Source: Megaleporinus macrocephalus (lineage: Eukaryota; Chordata; Actinopteri; Characiformes; Anostomidae). From it: a DNA stretch of 64,000 nt. Shown here piece by piece: positions 10,710 through 22,936 of this stretch. The notes beneath the pieces were generated by a model, which was not told the origin of the DNA, did no database searches, and saw only the letters and a program-made list of their open reading frames with translations. Numbering within the stretch: position 1 is the first letter of the stretch; the number at the start of each line of letters is the position of its first letter. A program made the position numbers and the translations under genes. The stretch lies in the NCBI GenBank assembly GCA_021613375.1, contig CM038714.1, forward strand, positions 43,039,123 through 43,103,122, written 5' to 3'.

Positions 10710-11450
10710 TGATAGATAGTTAGATAGATAGATAACACTTTATTGTCAGATTTACAATCTGAAATTTGTTTTACACAAATTTATTGCTCCGTTACAATAA
10801 ATACATTACCACCACAACATATAAGACATGTACGTTATAAGAAAAGAGGGAGGGAAGTGAGGGGGAATCCTACTCGCATCCCTAGCACCACAACCTCCTT
10901 AGATAGTTATAAGTAAGGCTCTTTGTTCAATTTAAGGATTGACTGGTGCACAAACAAGTGCTTCAGTCTAACCTTATTTAACCATGGGACACTGTATCGT
11001 CGTCCAGATGGAAGAAGTACATCTTCGCTGTTCAAAACATGATTTACATCAGAAAGGATGTTTTTGGCTAGCCGCATTGCGTTGTTATTATAGGTGGTTT
11101 CATACAGACCTTCTAGACGCTGAGCTACAATTTTTGAACAGACTTTGATCAAATGTTTCAACTTGAACTTCACAGATGAAGACAAGCAACTGTACCACAC
11201 AGCATTACAGTACTGCAGAACACTCAGAATGATAGCAGTATAGAACAGTAGTAGTATTTGCTGAGTAGCTCCAAAAGATCGGAGACGACAAAATAAAAAA
11301 GAAAATAAATTCTCTGTTTAGTTTTTTTTTTAGAAATGTAATCAATGTGGTGTTTCCATGATAGGGTGGCATCAATCATTAGATCAAGATATCTATAAGA
11401 CTGCACCTGTTTGATTACTTCATTATTGATAATGGTGGTAAATTAACTAT
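10710..11450 (-). pseudogene. L2-like LINE reverse transcriptase 3' fragment
   Basis: Read on the minus strand, this is the C-terminal part of a non-LTR retrotransposon reverse transcriptase, followed by a short 3' UTR and a GATA-type simple tail (10710-10733). Recognisable segments in order are VQSYRYLDLMID, LSWKHHIDYI, RLRSFGATQQILLLFYTAII, NAVWYSCLSSSVKF, KVCSKIVAQRLEGL and LLPSGRRYSVPWLN. Such motifs follow the catalytic palm in L2/CR1-group ORF2 proteins. The frame is shifted near 11286-11292, in a T-rich stretch between two otherwise clean frames, and stops at 10907. The 5' part, including the catalytic centre, endonuclease and ORF1, is missing. It is therefore a 5'-truncated dead insertion, the usual outcome of target-primed reverse transcription. 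The clade is inferred from the motif pattern; Rex1 or another CR1-like clade remains possible. Confidence 0.85.
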
Positions 11451-13360
11451 GTAAAGATTGAGTTATACATTTCACTAAATATTCGTTTTCTAATTGTTTC
11501 CAATAAAATAATGTTTTTAAGTAATATTCAGATTTTACGGTACTTTTAACATTTCCACATTATTGCCACATGGCAACAACTTACTGCCCTCTTTAGGAAA
11601 ATAAAACAACAAATGCTTCTATTATTTAGGCAGTTAATCAATTATTTAAGAATTTCTCTCATGACCAAGTCATAACTCATGCAACAGAGAGTTAAAGTCC
11701 AAGGCCAGGGAAAACACACCAAACTCCAGGGAAAGCACAGGCTGTGGCTCTGCCTGGTCAGGTACCGGTCAGCTACTTTACCAGCGCCAATCTGGTTCCT
11801 ATTGTTGGAAGCGCCTCAGAGTCCACAGTTGGAGTCAGAGAAAGTTCACGTCTCAGGTAGTCCTTGGAAGTGCCAGGCACTTAGCTCAGGTCACGACTGT
11901 GCCTCAGCATCCGGTGAGTTTGGGAATAGGTCTCCCGCCATTCCCAAAGCCACAAGGTCTTCCTGCTCGCCCCACAAATCTCTGTGTAGCCGTGCCCACG
12001 TGCCCCGGGATGATGGCCACCTCATGGTGCTGGTGGTCCAGTCAGAGATCTCTTGCCCAATCTGCCAGCCAGCTGGGGTTCTAATCCCTGGGCTTCGGAT
12101 CAAAGGGGCCGACAGGCGACCCATGGCTGCTCATTACTCAAGGGCCAGGCGACTGGTGCAGGGGATAAAAATGAAGCTTGCATGCCGATTTATCAGCACG
12201 GCGGCGTGGATTAAAAAGGCTGCCAGCCGTCCCGCTTGCGCTGCCAACCTGCTGCCTGCTTGCTTTGTTTCAGTGCCTTTTAAACCCCCTCTGTCTCTCA
12301 AGATGCGCTCCATCACTTCCCGAGAAACGATGCCTTTTTTTTTCTTTTTTGCGCTCCACAGAGGAAGAAGGAGAAAACGGATGATGGAGAATGGAGGGCC
12401 GGCCCACATGGGCGCGGATCACCTCAATCAAGGGGCATGAGCGCAAGGAGAGCGAAGCCCATAGCGGGGAGAATGTTTTTATAGCTCAACCTTTGCTATC
12501 ACATGAAGGAGAAACAGGCACGCCCCAAACTCAATTACTGGATTTTTGTTTTGATTCCAAAGCGAGCCCACATGCATACTGATGCAAAGGGCTAGTCGGT
12601 CTCTCTCTCTCTCTCTCTCTCCTGTAGCATCAAGGAAAAAAGAAATTCAGTGCAAGTAGAGCGCGCCTGTGATTCTCTAGCAGTCCCTCGGAAAAAAAAA
12701 AAACGAAAAAAATAAAAACCTGACTGGTAAAGAATAAGCGTTCCACCCGAGCCAGAATTATTCATCAGAGCGGAAGCTCAAGGCGGCAGCGGCGGTGAGA
12801 GAACCTGTATTAAACAGCACCGGAAGAGAAGACAGCTGTCCCTGCCCACGTTCTCCGCAGAGCTCTGCTGAGAGGGAGAGGGCTGCTATTTCCAAGGCCT
12901 GATCTGAAAACAAATTAAAGCAGATTACAGGCCGCCACTGCGGCTTTCCTCTGCTCTGCTCAGGACTCAGGACCCTGCCTTTCGCCATCTCTGGACAGTT
13001 TTGTACTGACTGGGTTTGGAAAGTCATGCTGCGGAATGTTGCCATTGGACGGCAGTATAAATACAAACGGTCATACCTGTTGATATATAATTACCATCTA
13101 ATTACCAGCCGGGATAGCTTCTAATATTATTTAATAATTCATCAGGAGCCAAGCAACATTTTGGCTCAGACCAAATGAAAGTGGAGAACTACTGGATTTG
13201 AACAGAGTAACGTCCCGTCTGGCCGTAGTGGAGGAGACGGTCTGTCAATTTAACTGACTGCCAAAATCAACAAACTGGCAACCTTCCTCTGGACATGCTC
13301 GTCTATTTCCTTTGTGCCAGAGAGCAGATATGACTTTTTTGTTTTATTTGCATGCTCTCC
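11451..13360. promoter_or_regulatory. Candidate regulatory island(s), unproven
   Basis: From about 11900 to 13320 the sequence is GC-richer, without recognised transposons. It has a pair of ATAATTAC/CTAATTAC homeodomain-type sites near 13088-13108. The longest open frame of the window (11679-12440, 253 codons) lies here but has no recognisable domain and competes with open frames in other phases and on the other strand, so I do not call it a gene. Regulatory function is inference from appearance only. Confidence 0.3.
12601..12621. repeat. (CT)n microsatellite
   Basis: About ten CT units. Confidence 0.9.
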
Positions 13361-13729
13361 AGCCAGACTGAAAATCTATGTTGAAACCCTTCCAAGGCTG
13401 GTAATCATGGAAATGTTATAATGAAAATGGTGCATATGTTATTATTTGATGTGTCCAGGAAATATATTTAGCTTAAAAAAACAAAATAATTATAATCGAC
13501 ACTACGTGGAAACCCAGGATGTGGCATATTTCTCATATCTCAGAAATAGCCAGACTGAAAATCTATGTTGAAACCCTTCCAAGGCTGGTAATCATGGAAA
13601 TGTTATAATGAAAATGGTGCATATGTTATTATTTGATGTGTCCAGGAAATATATTTTGCTTAAAAAAACAAAATAATTATAATCTACACTACCCAGGATG
13701 TGGCATATTTCTCATATCTCAGAAATAGC
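13361..13729. repeat. 187-bp tandem duplication
   Basis: Unit 1 is 13361-13547 and unit 2 is 13548-13729. They are nearly identical apart from a few substitutions and a short deletion in unit 2 (ACTACGTGGAAACCCAGG became ACTACCCAGG). The junction lies at AGAAATAGCCAGACTG; the repeat ends in a further AGAAATAGCAGACT stub. No open frame. The near-identity points to a recent local duplication. Confidence 0.95.
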
Positions 13730-15109
13730 AGACTAGAAATAGAAACACGCTGTTGAATTGGGATCAGTGGGAAAATAATAACTAATTTTTGCAGCTTTTC
13801 AATCGTTCCGTTCATCAAGACGTTTGAACACACTGTAAAGGGCAGCTGATGTTTTCAAACCATGTAAAACTTTTTAAACTTAAGTCTTGTTTCTATGGAA
13901 GTTGTACATACATTGATTCTAGTCCCTTCCAGGCATGTGCCGATATTGATATCTAGTATCGCGATCATGACTTTTATTGTGGTTTGCAATATTACCACGA
14001 TATTGTATAATAAAAGAAATTAAAAAAATAACTTAAGTTTAAGAAGAACCTCAAACTCTGTTGTGTTGTATAGCAATGCTGTAAAAAGGGTGCACATGTA
14101 AACAAGGTATAAAACAACTAACATAAATAAATAAATAGATGAATATATAAATAAGCTGGCAATTCACAACCCAATCATGCCCTGGCCTAGTGGCAGAAAT
14201 AAGCAGGGGTAAAAGTATGTACGCTTCCTGTTCCACCTTAAAAGATGTGTCTGTGTATATATATGGACACCTGAATGTTAATGCTGAATGCACTATTTAA
14301 GGTGGAACGGGAAAAATCTAAACAGAAGCCAACGTTAAAATTCTTTAAGTAATTCGTCTCATTGATGCAGGCCATGCTTTTATGCTTCCGACCATCAGAC
14401 ACTGCTAGAATATTGAAAGTATTACATTCTTTTATGCTGGTACATGGTTTGTTTTGCGACAAAGGCCTGGTCAGGCATCTTCTCCAGTGGTACAGGAAGC
14501 AGCAATCGCTCTAGTGTGCTTGTTAGGCTAAGACCAACCCCAAAAGACCAGCTATTCCTTTGTATCTGCTGCCTCGAAAACAAAGTGGACTACTTCTGAT
14601 GCAACAGACTAAACAGCAGGGAGCTCTCAGCCACTGAAAACAGTCCTCCACTGAACGAGAGAAGGTTAGAGAGGTGTGCACTGTTTGGACATCACATTAT
14701 CTTTGCCCATTTGTGGCATACAAGTATAACGATGATGATTAACTGGATGAGACAACTTCTTGATTACAACTACTGCAGTACTGTAGTAAGTAACACCACT
14801 CAAATATAGGTATTAATATTATTTCTTGCTTTTTAATCTCATTTGCATGTCTCTGTTGGTATGTCCTCTATCTAGCAATGCCAATTGTTGTAGGGATTAT
14901 CTTCCAGACATTCCAGCTCCTAGATAGGGGAGACTGTAAATTCCAGCATGGGCCTCAACACATCTAATATAATAACAAAGGTAGAGGCAGTCGCCCATCA
15001 AGTAGGGGGTTTCTGGGTCATTTAGACAAAGGGACAACAAGAAGGTGTGGTTTTACCATGGTTAAATATTTAAGTCACTCGGTCTGTAATTTAAATAAGA
15101 CCTGGCCTC
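13730..15109. other. Non-coding stretch with small repeat fragments
   Basis: Position 13935-14010 (TGCCGATATTGATATC followed by a CGATATTG block) looks like a fragment of a hAT-like element. Position 14227-14313 is an inverted repeat with stems TTCCACCTTAAA and TTTAAGGTGGAA. No gene seen. Confidence 0.4.
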
Positions 15110-16635
15110 CACTCTTTCTTTAAGGAGCCAACAATTCTGTCAGCAGTAGTCAGCGACAGTACACGAGATCGTTTTGCATTTTTGGCGCAAAATTCTTTGA
15201 AGCCTATAAAAGGTGGAAACCCCCTTGAGTGTCTATTTTATGTGCTTGTGTCAGAACTATCTCTAGCGTATCAATCCGCCCATGCGTTTCTACCTTTTGA
15301 CTAATTCCAGTTGCCTGGATTTTACACAGAATGGGCAAACGCATGTCTCCAGCACAAAACAAATTGGGTTACAGGGAGCACGACGCATCTATCATTGATA
15401 CGCGGTGACAAAGCGGGTGAGCAAAAACAATACTCTGGAATTGCAATTTTTCACCCAGGCACGTTCCCACTCGCGCTTCTGCGTTTTCATTAAGGGGACG
15501 GACCCCGACGTTTATCTATTACTGTCACGGGCGAGATGATGGAAGCACATCCTTGAGAGGAGACAATTTCGGGGCGACAACATTTTTCACGCAATTAATT
15601 ACGCCGCGTCTCGCAGCGACGGCAACGGGGCCTGTAACGGAAGCTGAATGACAATTTGCTCTGACCTCCACCTACGGTCTCCCGGAATAGACCCTCAGCA
15701 GTACTGTTTTCCAGCGCTCGCTCGGTGGGAGTTATTATACCTGGAGAGCGGCACATACACTTCCAGGAAAAGTAAACAGCGGGATAAATCCGCCCATTAA
15801 CTGCAGCCAGCATTCGCTCGGAACCTGCGGGGTGATTATAACATTTTTCACTTCTGTGACTTTCACTCTTCCCACACCGGGGGTGACACTGTCTGAGGTC
15901 GGACACCGCTGCCGCCGCCGCTGCCTCCTCCTCTTACAGCTGTCATCGCACGTTCAATGGGCCAAGGGCGTCCGCCACGATTAGCCGCGACTGTGGAACA
16001 ATCATCTCCCTGCAAATTTCACTGTATCGCCACACCGACGTCCCCCACATTAATCAGCCTTTATTATCTCCGGCGTCTCCGTGGCGGCGGCTGGCCTGTC
16101 AGGAGGCCGATTTATCCTCCGGTTCCAGTCCAGCCTCGTTCCTGAGCAGGTGTGAAAGGAGCTAAGCTTCACTAGCCACCCCTCCCCCCCAGTGTCATTT
16201 CCCTCGAGCTATTACACCTCTAGCAGAGGACGGAGGAGTCCAGCCGGCCCGTCGGGAGAAGCGAAGGACGGGGAGGGAGATGAGGGGAGATCAGAGTGCA
16301 CAAGTTTCCATTGAGAAGAAGAGCAATCTGACAATAGCCCGGGGAGATTTCTATCGCCGCCTTCATATTACCTTTAGTGTATTTCATTAAGATAGAGAGG
16401 CAAAACTTAGCCGGCTGGCAGTTCTATTTATTGTGCCCGCTGATAGCACTGGAAGCACTGAAGTAAGTGTCAGCCGAGCGTTCCCCGCTCAGACACACGG
16501 ATGCTCGTATTCTTGTCTTTCTGGGGTATTTCTATCGTCGTCTATATGCTGCAGTCGCATGCTGCAGTGCAGTTCTGCAACCAGCGTTCGTTCAGGGCCT
16601 CCACGTTCACGCTTATAAATACATAACAACTGAAT
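15110..16635. promoter_or_regulatory. Candidate regulatory island, unproven
   Basis: GC-richer, repeat-free sequence with CpG-containing stretches (15530-16330). Only short overlapping open frames on both strands, none with a recognisable domain. Such composition fits conserved non-coding sequence or an unmethylated CpG-rich element, but there is no direct evidence. Confidence 0.3.
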
Positions 16636-16850
16636 CGTGATCGTCGCTGTCCAATGAGAAGTACCTTCAAAATACCAACAGTCTTTGTCTTTGAAATGTA
16701 AGTTCTTGAAGATATTTCCAAGTGATTTTGGAGGATTTCTTTAGATCCGTTCATCATGAAATCTTCACATAATGTTCGAATGATGAAGAAAAATAAACAT
16801 CTATAAAAATGGAGATACATTGGTTTTCTTTGGGCATCAACGATACATCA
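16636..16850 (+). mobile_element. Recurrent MITE family X, copy b
   Basis: Left end GATCGTCGCTGTCCAATGAG; right end TTTCTTTGGGCATCAACGAT. The internal block GATCCGTTCATCATGAAATC aligns with the other copies. Degenerate but near full length. Confidence 0.75.
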
Positions 16851-16880
16851 CCTAATAGTTTGTCATTAAGAGTTGCGCAA

Positions 16881-17150
16881 TTGTTATTCATTTATTCATT
16901 CATTCATCATCTTAACCACCTATACTTCTGCATTGTGGGGGTTGCTGGAGCCCAGTGCTCACTACGCAGGAAACTCCCTGGACCGGCCACCAGTCCATCA
17001 CATGGGCAGACACACACACACACAACCAGGGGCAATTCAGTATCTCCAGGTCACCTGACTGCATGTGTTTATACTAAGGAAACCAGAGCACCTGAAGAAA
17101 ACTCACAGAGACACAGGGACAACACGCTACCAAAAATACATAAATAAATC
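16881..17150 (-). repeat. tRNA-like SINE-type repeat, head-truncated
   Basis: Reverse-orientation member of the family at 261, 40085 and 45322. It starts with an ATTC-type simple tail, then has GGACCGGCCACCAGTCCATC and a block matching the TCCTCCCACAGTCC region in degraded form. The tRNA-like head is missing on the right. Confidence 0.75.
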
Positions 17151-18090
17151 AAAGTTTAAATGATTTTAAATTATAAATAGTTTGTATGCCATTTAATACA
17201 AATAAACATTCAATATATCAGGCTGTATCATATATTAGCTGTAACTAAATTGTTTAACTAAGTAAAAGTTAATTATAACAAATGCATATGTAAAAACACA
17301 CAATGGTTAACAATCATTAGCAATAACTATAAGGTTGTTTTTTATGGGGGCCTGTTTTCCTTTTAGCTTTTATTTTCCTAGGTTTGTGCTGGTGCTATAG
17401 GGCAGATGTAGCTAACAAATTATGTCAGCATGTTGAATTAGCTTATGTAAAGTACAGTTATGTAGGAGGTTTTTAAGGCTACACAAATTGTGTATTTTTA
17501 ATTTTTCTGCTATTATTTTTAATTGAAAGCTACTTTTAGGTCTTCCTTTACTTTCTAATAACAGCTATGATTTATTTGTAATTATTTATTTATGTTTTTT
17601 TTTTTTTTGTGTGGGGGGGGGGGGGGTGATTGCACCCCACAAAAAGAAGCCAAATGTGTCCCTAAATCATCAAAATGTTCATACATTTTACATTTATACA
17701 TAGATTTATGGCCAATTCTGATTCAAGTATTTTTATAGCCAAGTTGCTCACACCAAGTACTTTGTACAGGAATCCCCAAACCTGAAGCACCCCAAAAGAT
17801 GGACCTCTGTAACTGATCCCTGTAACTGATGCACCCTTTATAGTGGAGCGGAAAATTTAGAACAAGAATAAATAATATAAAACCTGACCTGCCTTATTTG
17901 GATCTCTGTGTTTCACAGAAACTTGCATTTGCTGTTGACATTTAGAATCAGGTTTGCTGGATCAATACAATCAACATCCATGATGATAAGCCTTATGTTC
18001 TACAAACAAAGGGAGGATGGTTAGACAGGGTTAGCTCACCATCGAAACCAGTTTTCCTTATAAAGAGGAACCTTATAGCCAAATAACTTT
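17151..18090. other. AT-rich unassigned stretch with T/G homopolymers
   Basis: No gene. A T14 run (17595-17608) is followed by a G14 run (17613-17626). Confidence 0.5.
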
Positions 18091-18472
18091 GCAGATTTGA
18101 AAGTTATTCCTAGATTTCCATTGAATATCATGAAGAATTTACATTTTACTGACAAGTCCAACTGGAAATGCATCAATCAATCACTTGCTTAATTTCCAGT
18201 TTTGTCGTTTCCCCTAATAAACGCAGTCTTGTTACAGAACTTTTTGCCACTTAGTCTCTTTTACCGCTGGGAACAAAATAAAATGTGGCCTTTGCAAAAG
18301 TTATGGCACGTTTTACGCTTTAATTATTTATATATTTTAACCAATATGTTCAACTAAGCAAAAGTTGGCAGAAAAATGCCTTGTTTAAGTTCCCAGTTCC
18401 CTGTAGAGAATGTGTTAACTTATTTTCACTCAGACCTTTTCCTTTTCCATATGACTGTAAATAAGGTGAATG
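18091..18472 (+). repeat. Dispersed duplicated segment, copy 1
   Basis: Matches 19548-20269 in the same orientation over most of its length, for example CCGCTGGGAACAAAATAAAA, GGCCTTTGCAAAAGTTATGG and ATATGACTGTAAATAAGGTG. The second copy carries an extra insertion (19637-19937). Part of it also resembles 29603-29695, so it may be a transposable element of unknown type rather than a one-off duplication. Confidence 0.8.
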
Positions 18473-19432
18473 ATATATCTAAAGCAAGAGGCATCTGCTG
18501 CTAAGCACAATGAGTCATGCTTAATTTGGCTAGGCACTTTGCTATAGATGTAGCGGCAGCAGTCAAATACAGCACCTGTGCAACTGCCTCTCGTTATTTA
18601 CAAAATGAAAATAATACGCTAGCCAATCACATGACTTCCAATCATTTCAGAGATCTCACAATGAGCTAACCACAAAGTCCCACACTGCACAGTGTCTCTA
18701 CCTTCTTCTTTGGTTGTCACGTTTCCTCCTCCGTTTCTGTAATCATTTTATCTTTTGCTGGCAACCTCAATTATCCCCTCTCTCCAGCCACACCTCTAAG
18801 CGCCCACTTGCTTTTCTTGGCTTGGCTGTCACCTCCCCACCCTCCCTTCGCACTCCTTAGACACAGGAAACATTGGTATTCACAGAGCTCTATGCAGTTT
18901 GGATCTCCTTCAGCGTTCGGACACAGGCATCTACAGGCCCGCCACGTGCAGGATCCTGTTCTGACGGTCGCCAGGCAAAGGCATCTGTGTTAATTGGAAT
19001 AAAGTGCATTAAGGGAGTGAGGGGAAATCACAGCAAGTCTCTAAGCAGCCAATGAATTGCATCTGTCAGGTTCATGAGACTGAAGAAGGCAAACAATCCA
19101 CATACATCAGCCGTCTCATTCTCCAGTGTATGGAAGGTGTAGCGCCACTGTCTTGGGTACGAACACAAAACTTAGTTCAGAAAAATATTTATAATAGCGA
19201 TAGTTTATAAGACATCTCTAACTTTATGATTAGCTGATCAAGTATTTAGAGTTACACATCATTCATAAATATACTTACATTATGTTATGACAGGCATATA
19301 AGCTATAACGTAATATTGAAGTAATGAGTTTATTAATGTATAATGTTACAGTCTACATAGTAGTTAGTGGCTACTTTGCCTATTACTCTATAATGAATGA
19401 AAAAGAGATTGGAAATTCTAATGTTGCCCATT
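18473..19432. other. Unassigned single-copy-looking stretch
   Basis: No repeat or gene recognised. Two overlapping 60-codon frames near 18808-19055 show no domain. Confidence 0.45.
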
Positions 19433-19459
19433 CTATCTATCTATCTGTTTATCTATCTG

Positions 19460-19546
<87 letters not shown>
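19433..19546. repeat. (CTAT)n microsatellite
   Basis: About 28 tetranucleotide units with two early interruptions (CTGTTTAT, CTGT). It lies at the edge of the duplicated segment copy 2. Confidence 0.97.
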
Positions 19547-19547
<1 letters not shown>

Positions 19548-20269
19548 GCAGATTTGGAAGTTATACTTAGAACAGTGATACAGATTCAAAACCATGATGA
19601 ACACAAGAATTTATATATTACTGTCGAGTCCAGCTTTAAGTCAAGTTTATTTGTTGTCACAAAGCAGCTTTACAGACGTTTGAAAACATGAAGCCAGAGG
19701 CAATGGCAGCAAGGAAAGACTCCCTCAAGACTAGAGGAAGAAACCTTGGGAGGAACCTTTGGTCAAAAAGTATTTAACGTTTAAATTAAAAAACAAAGCT
19801 AAGAGAATCTCTGTTTGAAATCTAAATGGTAAAACCTTTAGAAACTCTAGAGGCAGAGGTAGAGGCAGTCTCTGACTGAGGCAGTCTCAAATTCTGACTT
19901 TGTGGGAAGTGGGAGAAAGCTGAAACAGTCGCATCAACTATAAGCAATCAGTCGCTTGCTTCATTCCCAGTTTTGTCACCTTCCCTAATGCTGCAGAACT
20001 TTTAGCCACTCAGTCCGACTGAGGAGGCGTACTCTGGCAGGAAAGTGACGTCAATGCTTACCCCTTTTACCGCTGGGAACAAAATAAAAACTGGCCTTTG
20101 CAAAAGTTATGGCACATTTTATGCTTTAATTATTTATATATTTTAACCAATATGTTCAATTCAGCAAAAGTTAGCAGTAAAATGCCTTGTTTAAGTTCAC
20201 TGTAGAGAATGTGTTAACTTTTTTCACTCAGACCTTTTCTTTTTCCATATGACTGTAAATAAGGTGAAC
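19548..20269 (+). repeat. Dispersed duplicated segment, copy 2 (interrupted)
   Basis: Homologous to 18091-18472. Continuity breaks at about 19637, where a different repeat is inserted, and resumes near 19937. A further 40-bp or so (around 20010-20060) is absent from copy 1. Confidence 0.8.
19637..19937 (+). repeat. Interspersed repeat (TCAAGTTTATTTG family), nested
   Basis: Shows AGTCAAGTTTATTTG, TTGTCACAAAGCAGCTTTAC, AGGAAGAAACCTTGGGAGGA and related phrases. The same phrases occur at 35735-35945, and a fragment at 30275-30360. It is a high-copy teleost repeat, family name not assigned. It interrupts the duplicated segment. Confidence 0.75.
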
Positions 20270-20355
20270 GAAACATGTATTTGTATATACCAGTGAAAAC
20301 ACCATGTATCACCATCTCATTAGAACATGTACCATATGTATATGGTTTTCACTGC

Positions 20356-20416
<61 letters not shown>
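20356..20416. repeat. (TA)n(TG)n compound microsatellite
   Basis: TA units to about 20370, then TG units to 20416, directly before the 54-bp tandem array. Confidence 0.97.
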
Positions 20417-20418
<2 letters not shown>

Positions 20419-20424
20419 ACTGCA

Positions 20425-21740
20425 TAAAGACTTAATGTCTACACAAAGCTTCTGAATACTACTAGTTAAAAACCTGAATGTAGACTTAATGTCTACACAA
20501 AGCTTCTGAATATTACTAGTTAAAAAACTGAATGTAGACTTAATGTCTACACAAAGCTTCTGAATATTACTAGTTTAAAAACTGAATGTAGACTTAATGT
20601 CCACACAGAGCTTCTGAATATTACTAGTTTAAAAACTGAATGTAGACTTAATGTCCACACAAAGCTTCTCAATATTACTAGTTTAAAAATTGAATGTAGA
20701 CTTAATGTCTATACTAAGCTCCTGAATATTACTAGTTTAAAAACTGAATGTAGACTTAATGTCCACACAAAGCTTCTGAATATTACTAGTTTAAAAACTG
20801 AATGTAGACTCAATGTCTACACAAAGCTTCTAAATATTACTAGTTTAAAAACTGAATGTAGACTTAATGTCTACACAAAACTTCTAAATATTACTAGTTT
20901 ATAAACTGAATGTAGGTGTAATGTCTACACAAAGTTTCTGAATATTACTAGTTTAAAAATTGAACGTAGACTTAATGTCTACACAAAGCTTCTAAATATT
21001 ACTAGTTTAAAAACTGAATGTAGACTTAATGTCCACACAAAGTTTCTGAATATTACTAGTTTAAAAATTTAATGTAGACTTAATGTCTACACAAAGTTTC
21101 TAAATATTACTAGTTAAAAAACTGAATGTAGACTTAATGTCTACACAAAGTTTCTGAATATTACTAGTTTAAAAACTGAATGTAGACTTAATGTCTACAC
21201 AAAGTTTCTGAATATTACTAGTTTAAAAATTTAATGTAGACTTAATGTCTACACAAAGTTTCTAAATATTAATAGTTTAAAAACTGAATGTAAATGTAAT
21301 GTCTACACAAAGCTTCTGAATATTACTAGTTAAAAAACTGAATGTAGATGTAATGTCTACACAAAACTTCTGAATATTACTAGTTTAAAAACTGAATGTA
21401 GATGTAATGTCTACACAAAGCTTCTGAATATTACTAGTTTAAAACTGAATGTAGATGTAATGTCTACACAAAGCTTCTGAATATTACTAGTTTAAAAACT
21501 GAATGTAAATGTAATGTCTACACAAAGCTTCTGAATATTACTAGTTAAAAAACTGAATGTAGATGTAATGTCTACACAAAACTTCTGAATATTACTAGTT
21601 TAAAAACTGAATGTAGATGTAATGTCTACACCAAGCTTCTGAATATTACTAGTTTAAAAACTGAATGTAGATGTAATGTCTACACAAAGCTTCTGAATAT
21701 TACTAGTTTAAAAACTGAATGTAGACTTAATGGCTAAACC
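20425..21740. repeat. 54-bp satellite-like array, 25 units
   Basis: Twenty-five units of about 54 bp, spaced 52-56 bp apart. Each unit starts with a short inverted repeat, TGTAGACTTAATGTCTACA (7-bp stem, 5-base loop), and carries palindromic AAGCTT and ACTAGT words and the block CTTCTGAATATTACTAGT. Common variants are GTCCAC for GTCTAC, AAGTTT for AAGCTT and GATGTAAT for GACTTAAT. The last eight units form two copies of a four-unit higher-order block (GTAAATGTAAT unit, AAAACTTCT unit and two plain units), about 216 bp each. No open frame. A local satellite or minisatellite; function unknown. Confidence 0.97.
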
Positions 21741-22770
21741 ACACATGTGAAAATTGTTGTATTGGGCAACATGATTAGATTTTATAGTCACAGTGCAAAA
21801 CATTAAACTGCTAGTCAGCAGTTTACTGTTAGTTAGGTCTTACTCACTAACTGATTATCTAATAACCTCCATTTAGACTATAAGGGTTTTCTTGACTGAG
21901 GTTTGTGTCGGTTTTTCTCTTCAGTCTTTTTCTTTTTTTCACTTTTTAGCACCTGATAGATACGGGCTCCTCATCTGACACTGTCTCTCAAGCCCCACAA
22001 GGGGGCCCTGTGCAGAGGCCTGAGCTATGGTAACAGTCGTGGTCATACACTTGTGGCTAAACGATATTACTGCCAAATTTGTATCGTTCTTGCAAGGCCC
22101 CCTGGAGATGCAGGGGTCATAACAGGCTGCCTGTACAGCTTATATCTAGAACCAGCCCTAAATATCTGTGACTATATAATGCAAGTAAAAAGCATCTAAA
22201 AATGCAATGCATCTTTCTTAAACCCCAATTGAAAAGAAGACTGAGAACATTAGACCCCCAAATGAGTTGGTAAATATGAACAAAGCCCAGTGATTTTAAT
22301 GCTCATGTTTCACAAAATCATATATAAAGTGATGTTTCAACTATCTGCAGCACTTTTGCAGGCCATCATCTTAGTCTAATAACAATCTAGTTTATGTACA
22401 TACCTATACCTGCCCGTGAGTTAATTTCCCAAATGGCAAAAAAGCAAAATATCGCAAACGCTTTCCTTCAGAGTAGAATGAAAGACATTAGTCCATAAAT
22501 GATCTCAATGAATTCTCCATTCTGCTTTACGCCTCCATTTATGACAGAAGATCAAACCACCATTAAGGATGTAGGCGTGAGTTGCAGATTGGTTTAATTA
22601 AACTTAAAGCAAAAGCAAACACCGTGAACAACACTTGAAGCTAAATATGCCATAAAGAAGAAAACCTGAAACATGAGAGCTACTTGCAACAAAGATAGCA
22701 ATAAAAAGCTCCTGGGGAAGTGGGGGTAAGTCATCTTTAATTCACTACTATAATGAAATAAGTCTGTCTT
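21741..22770. other. Unassigned non-coding stretch
   Basis: No gene or complete repeat recognised. Confidence 0.45.
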
Positions 22771-22936
22771 TATATCGTCGCTGTCCAAAGAAAGACATGT
22801 GTCTCCATTTTTATGATTTTTATGTAATACTCTGAAATGGCTTGGAAAACATTCTGGTTCCATTGACGTACATTACAAGTAGAGTTTGTTTTTGCCATTT
22901 CGCAGATACTTCTTTTTCTTTGGACAGCGACAATAT
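22771..22936 (-). mobile_element. Recurrent MITE family X, copy c (short)
   Basis: Ends TATATCGTCGCTGTCCAAAG and TCTTTGGACAGCGACAATAT give a nearly perfect inverted repeat. The internal TTCTGGTTCCATTGACGTAC is the reverse complement of the marker block in copy a. At 166 bp it is an internally deleted derivative with the best preserved ends of the family. Confidence 0.85.

Noticed and set aside
11679..12440. 253-codon plus-strand open frame, the longest in the window
   Set aside because: No recognisable domain. Several other frames on both strands are also open here because the region is GC-rich and poor in stop codons. A phenylalanine run is encoded by a T homopolymer. No splice or promoter context supports it.
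19324..19578. Open frame with Tyr-Leu-Ser repeats
   Set aside because: Translation of the (CTAT)n microsatellite.
20425..21740. CRISPR-like regular spacing of repeats
   Set aside because: The whole unit is repeated; there are no unique spacers, and the setting is a vertebrate genome with no cas genes.
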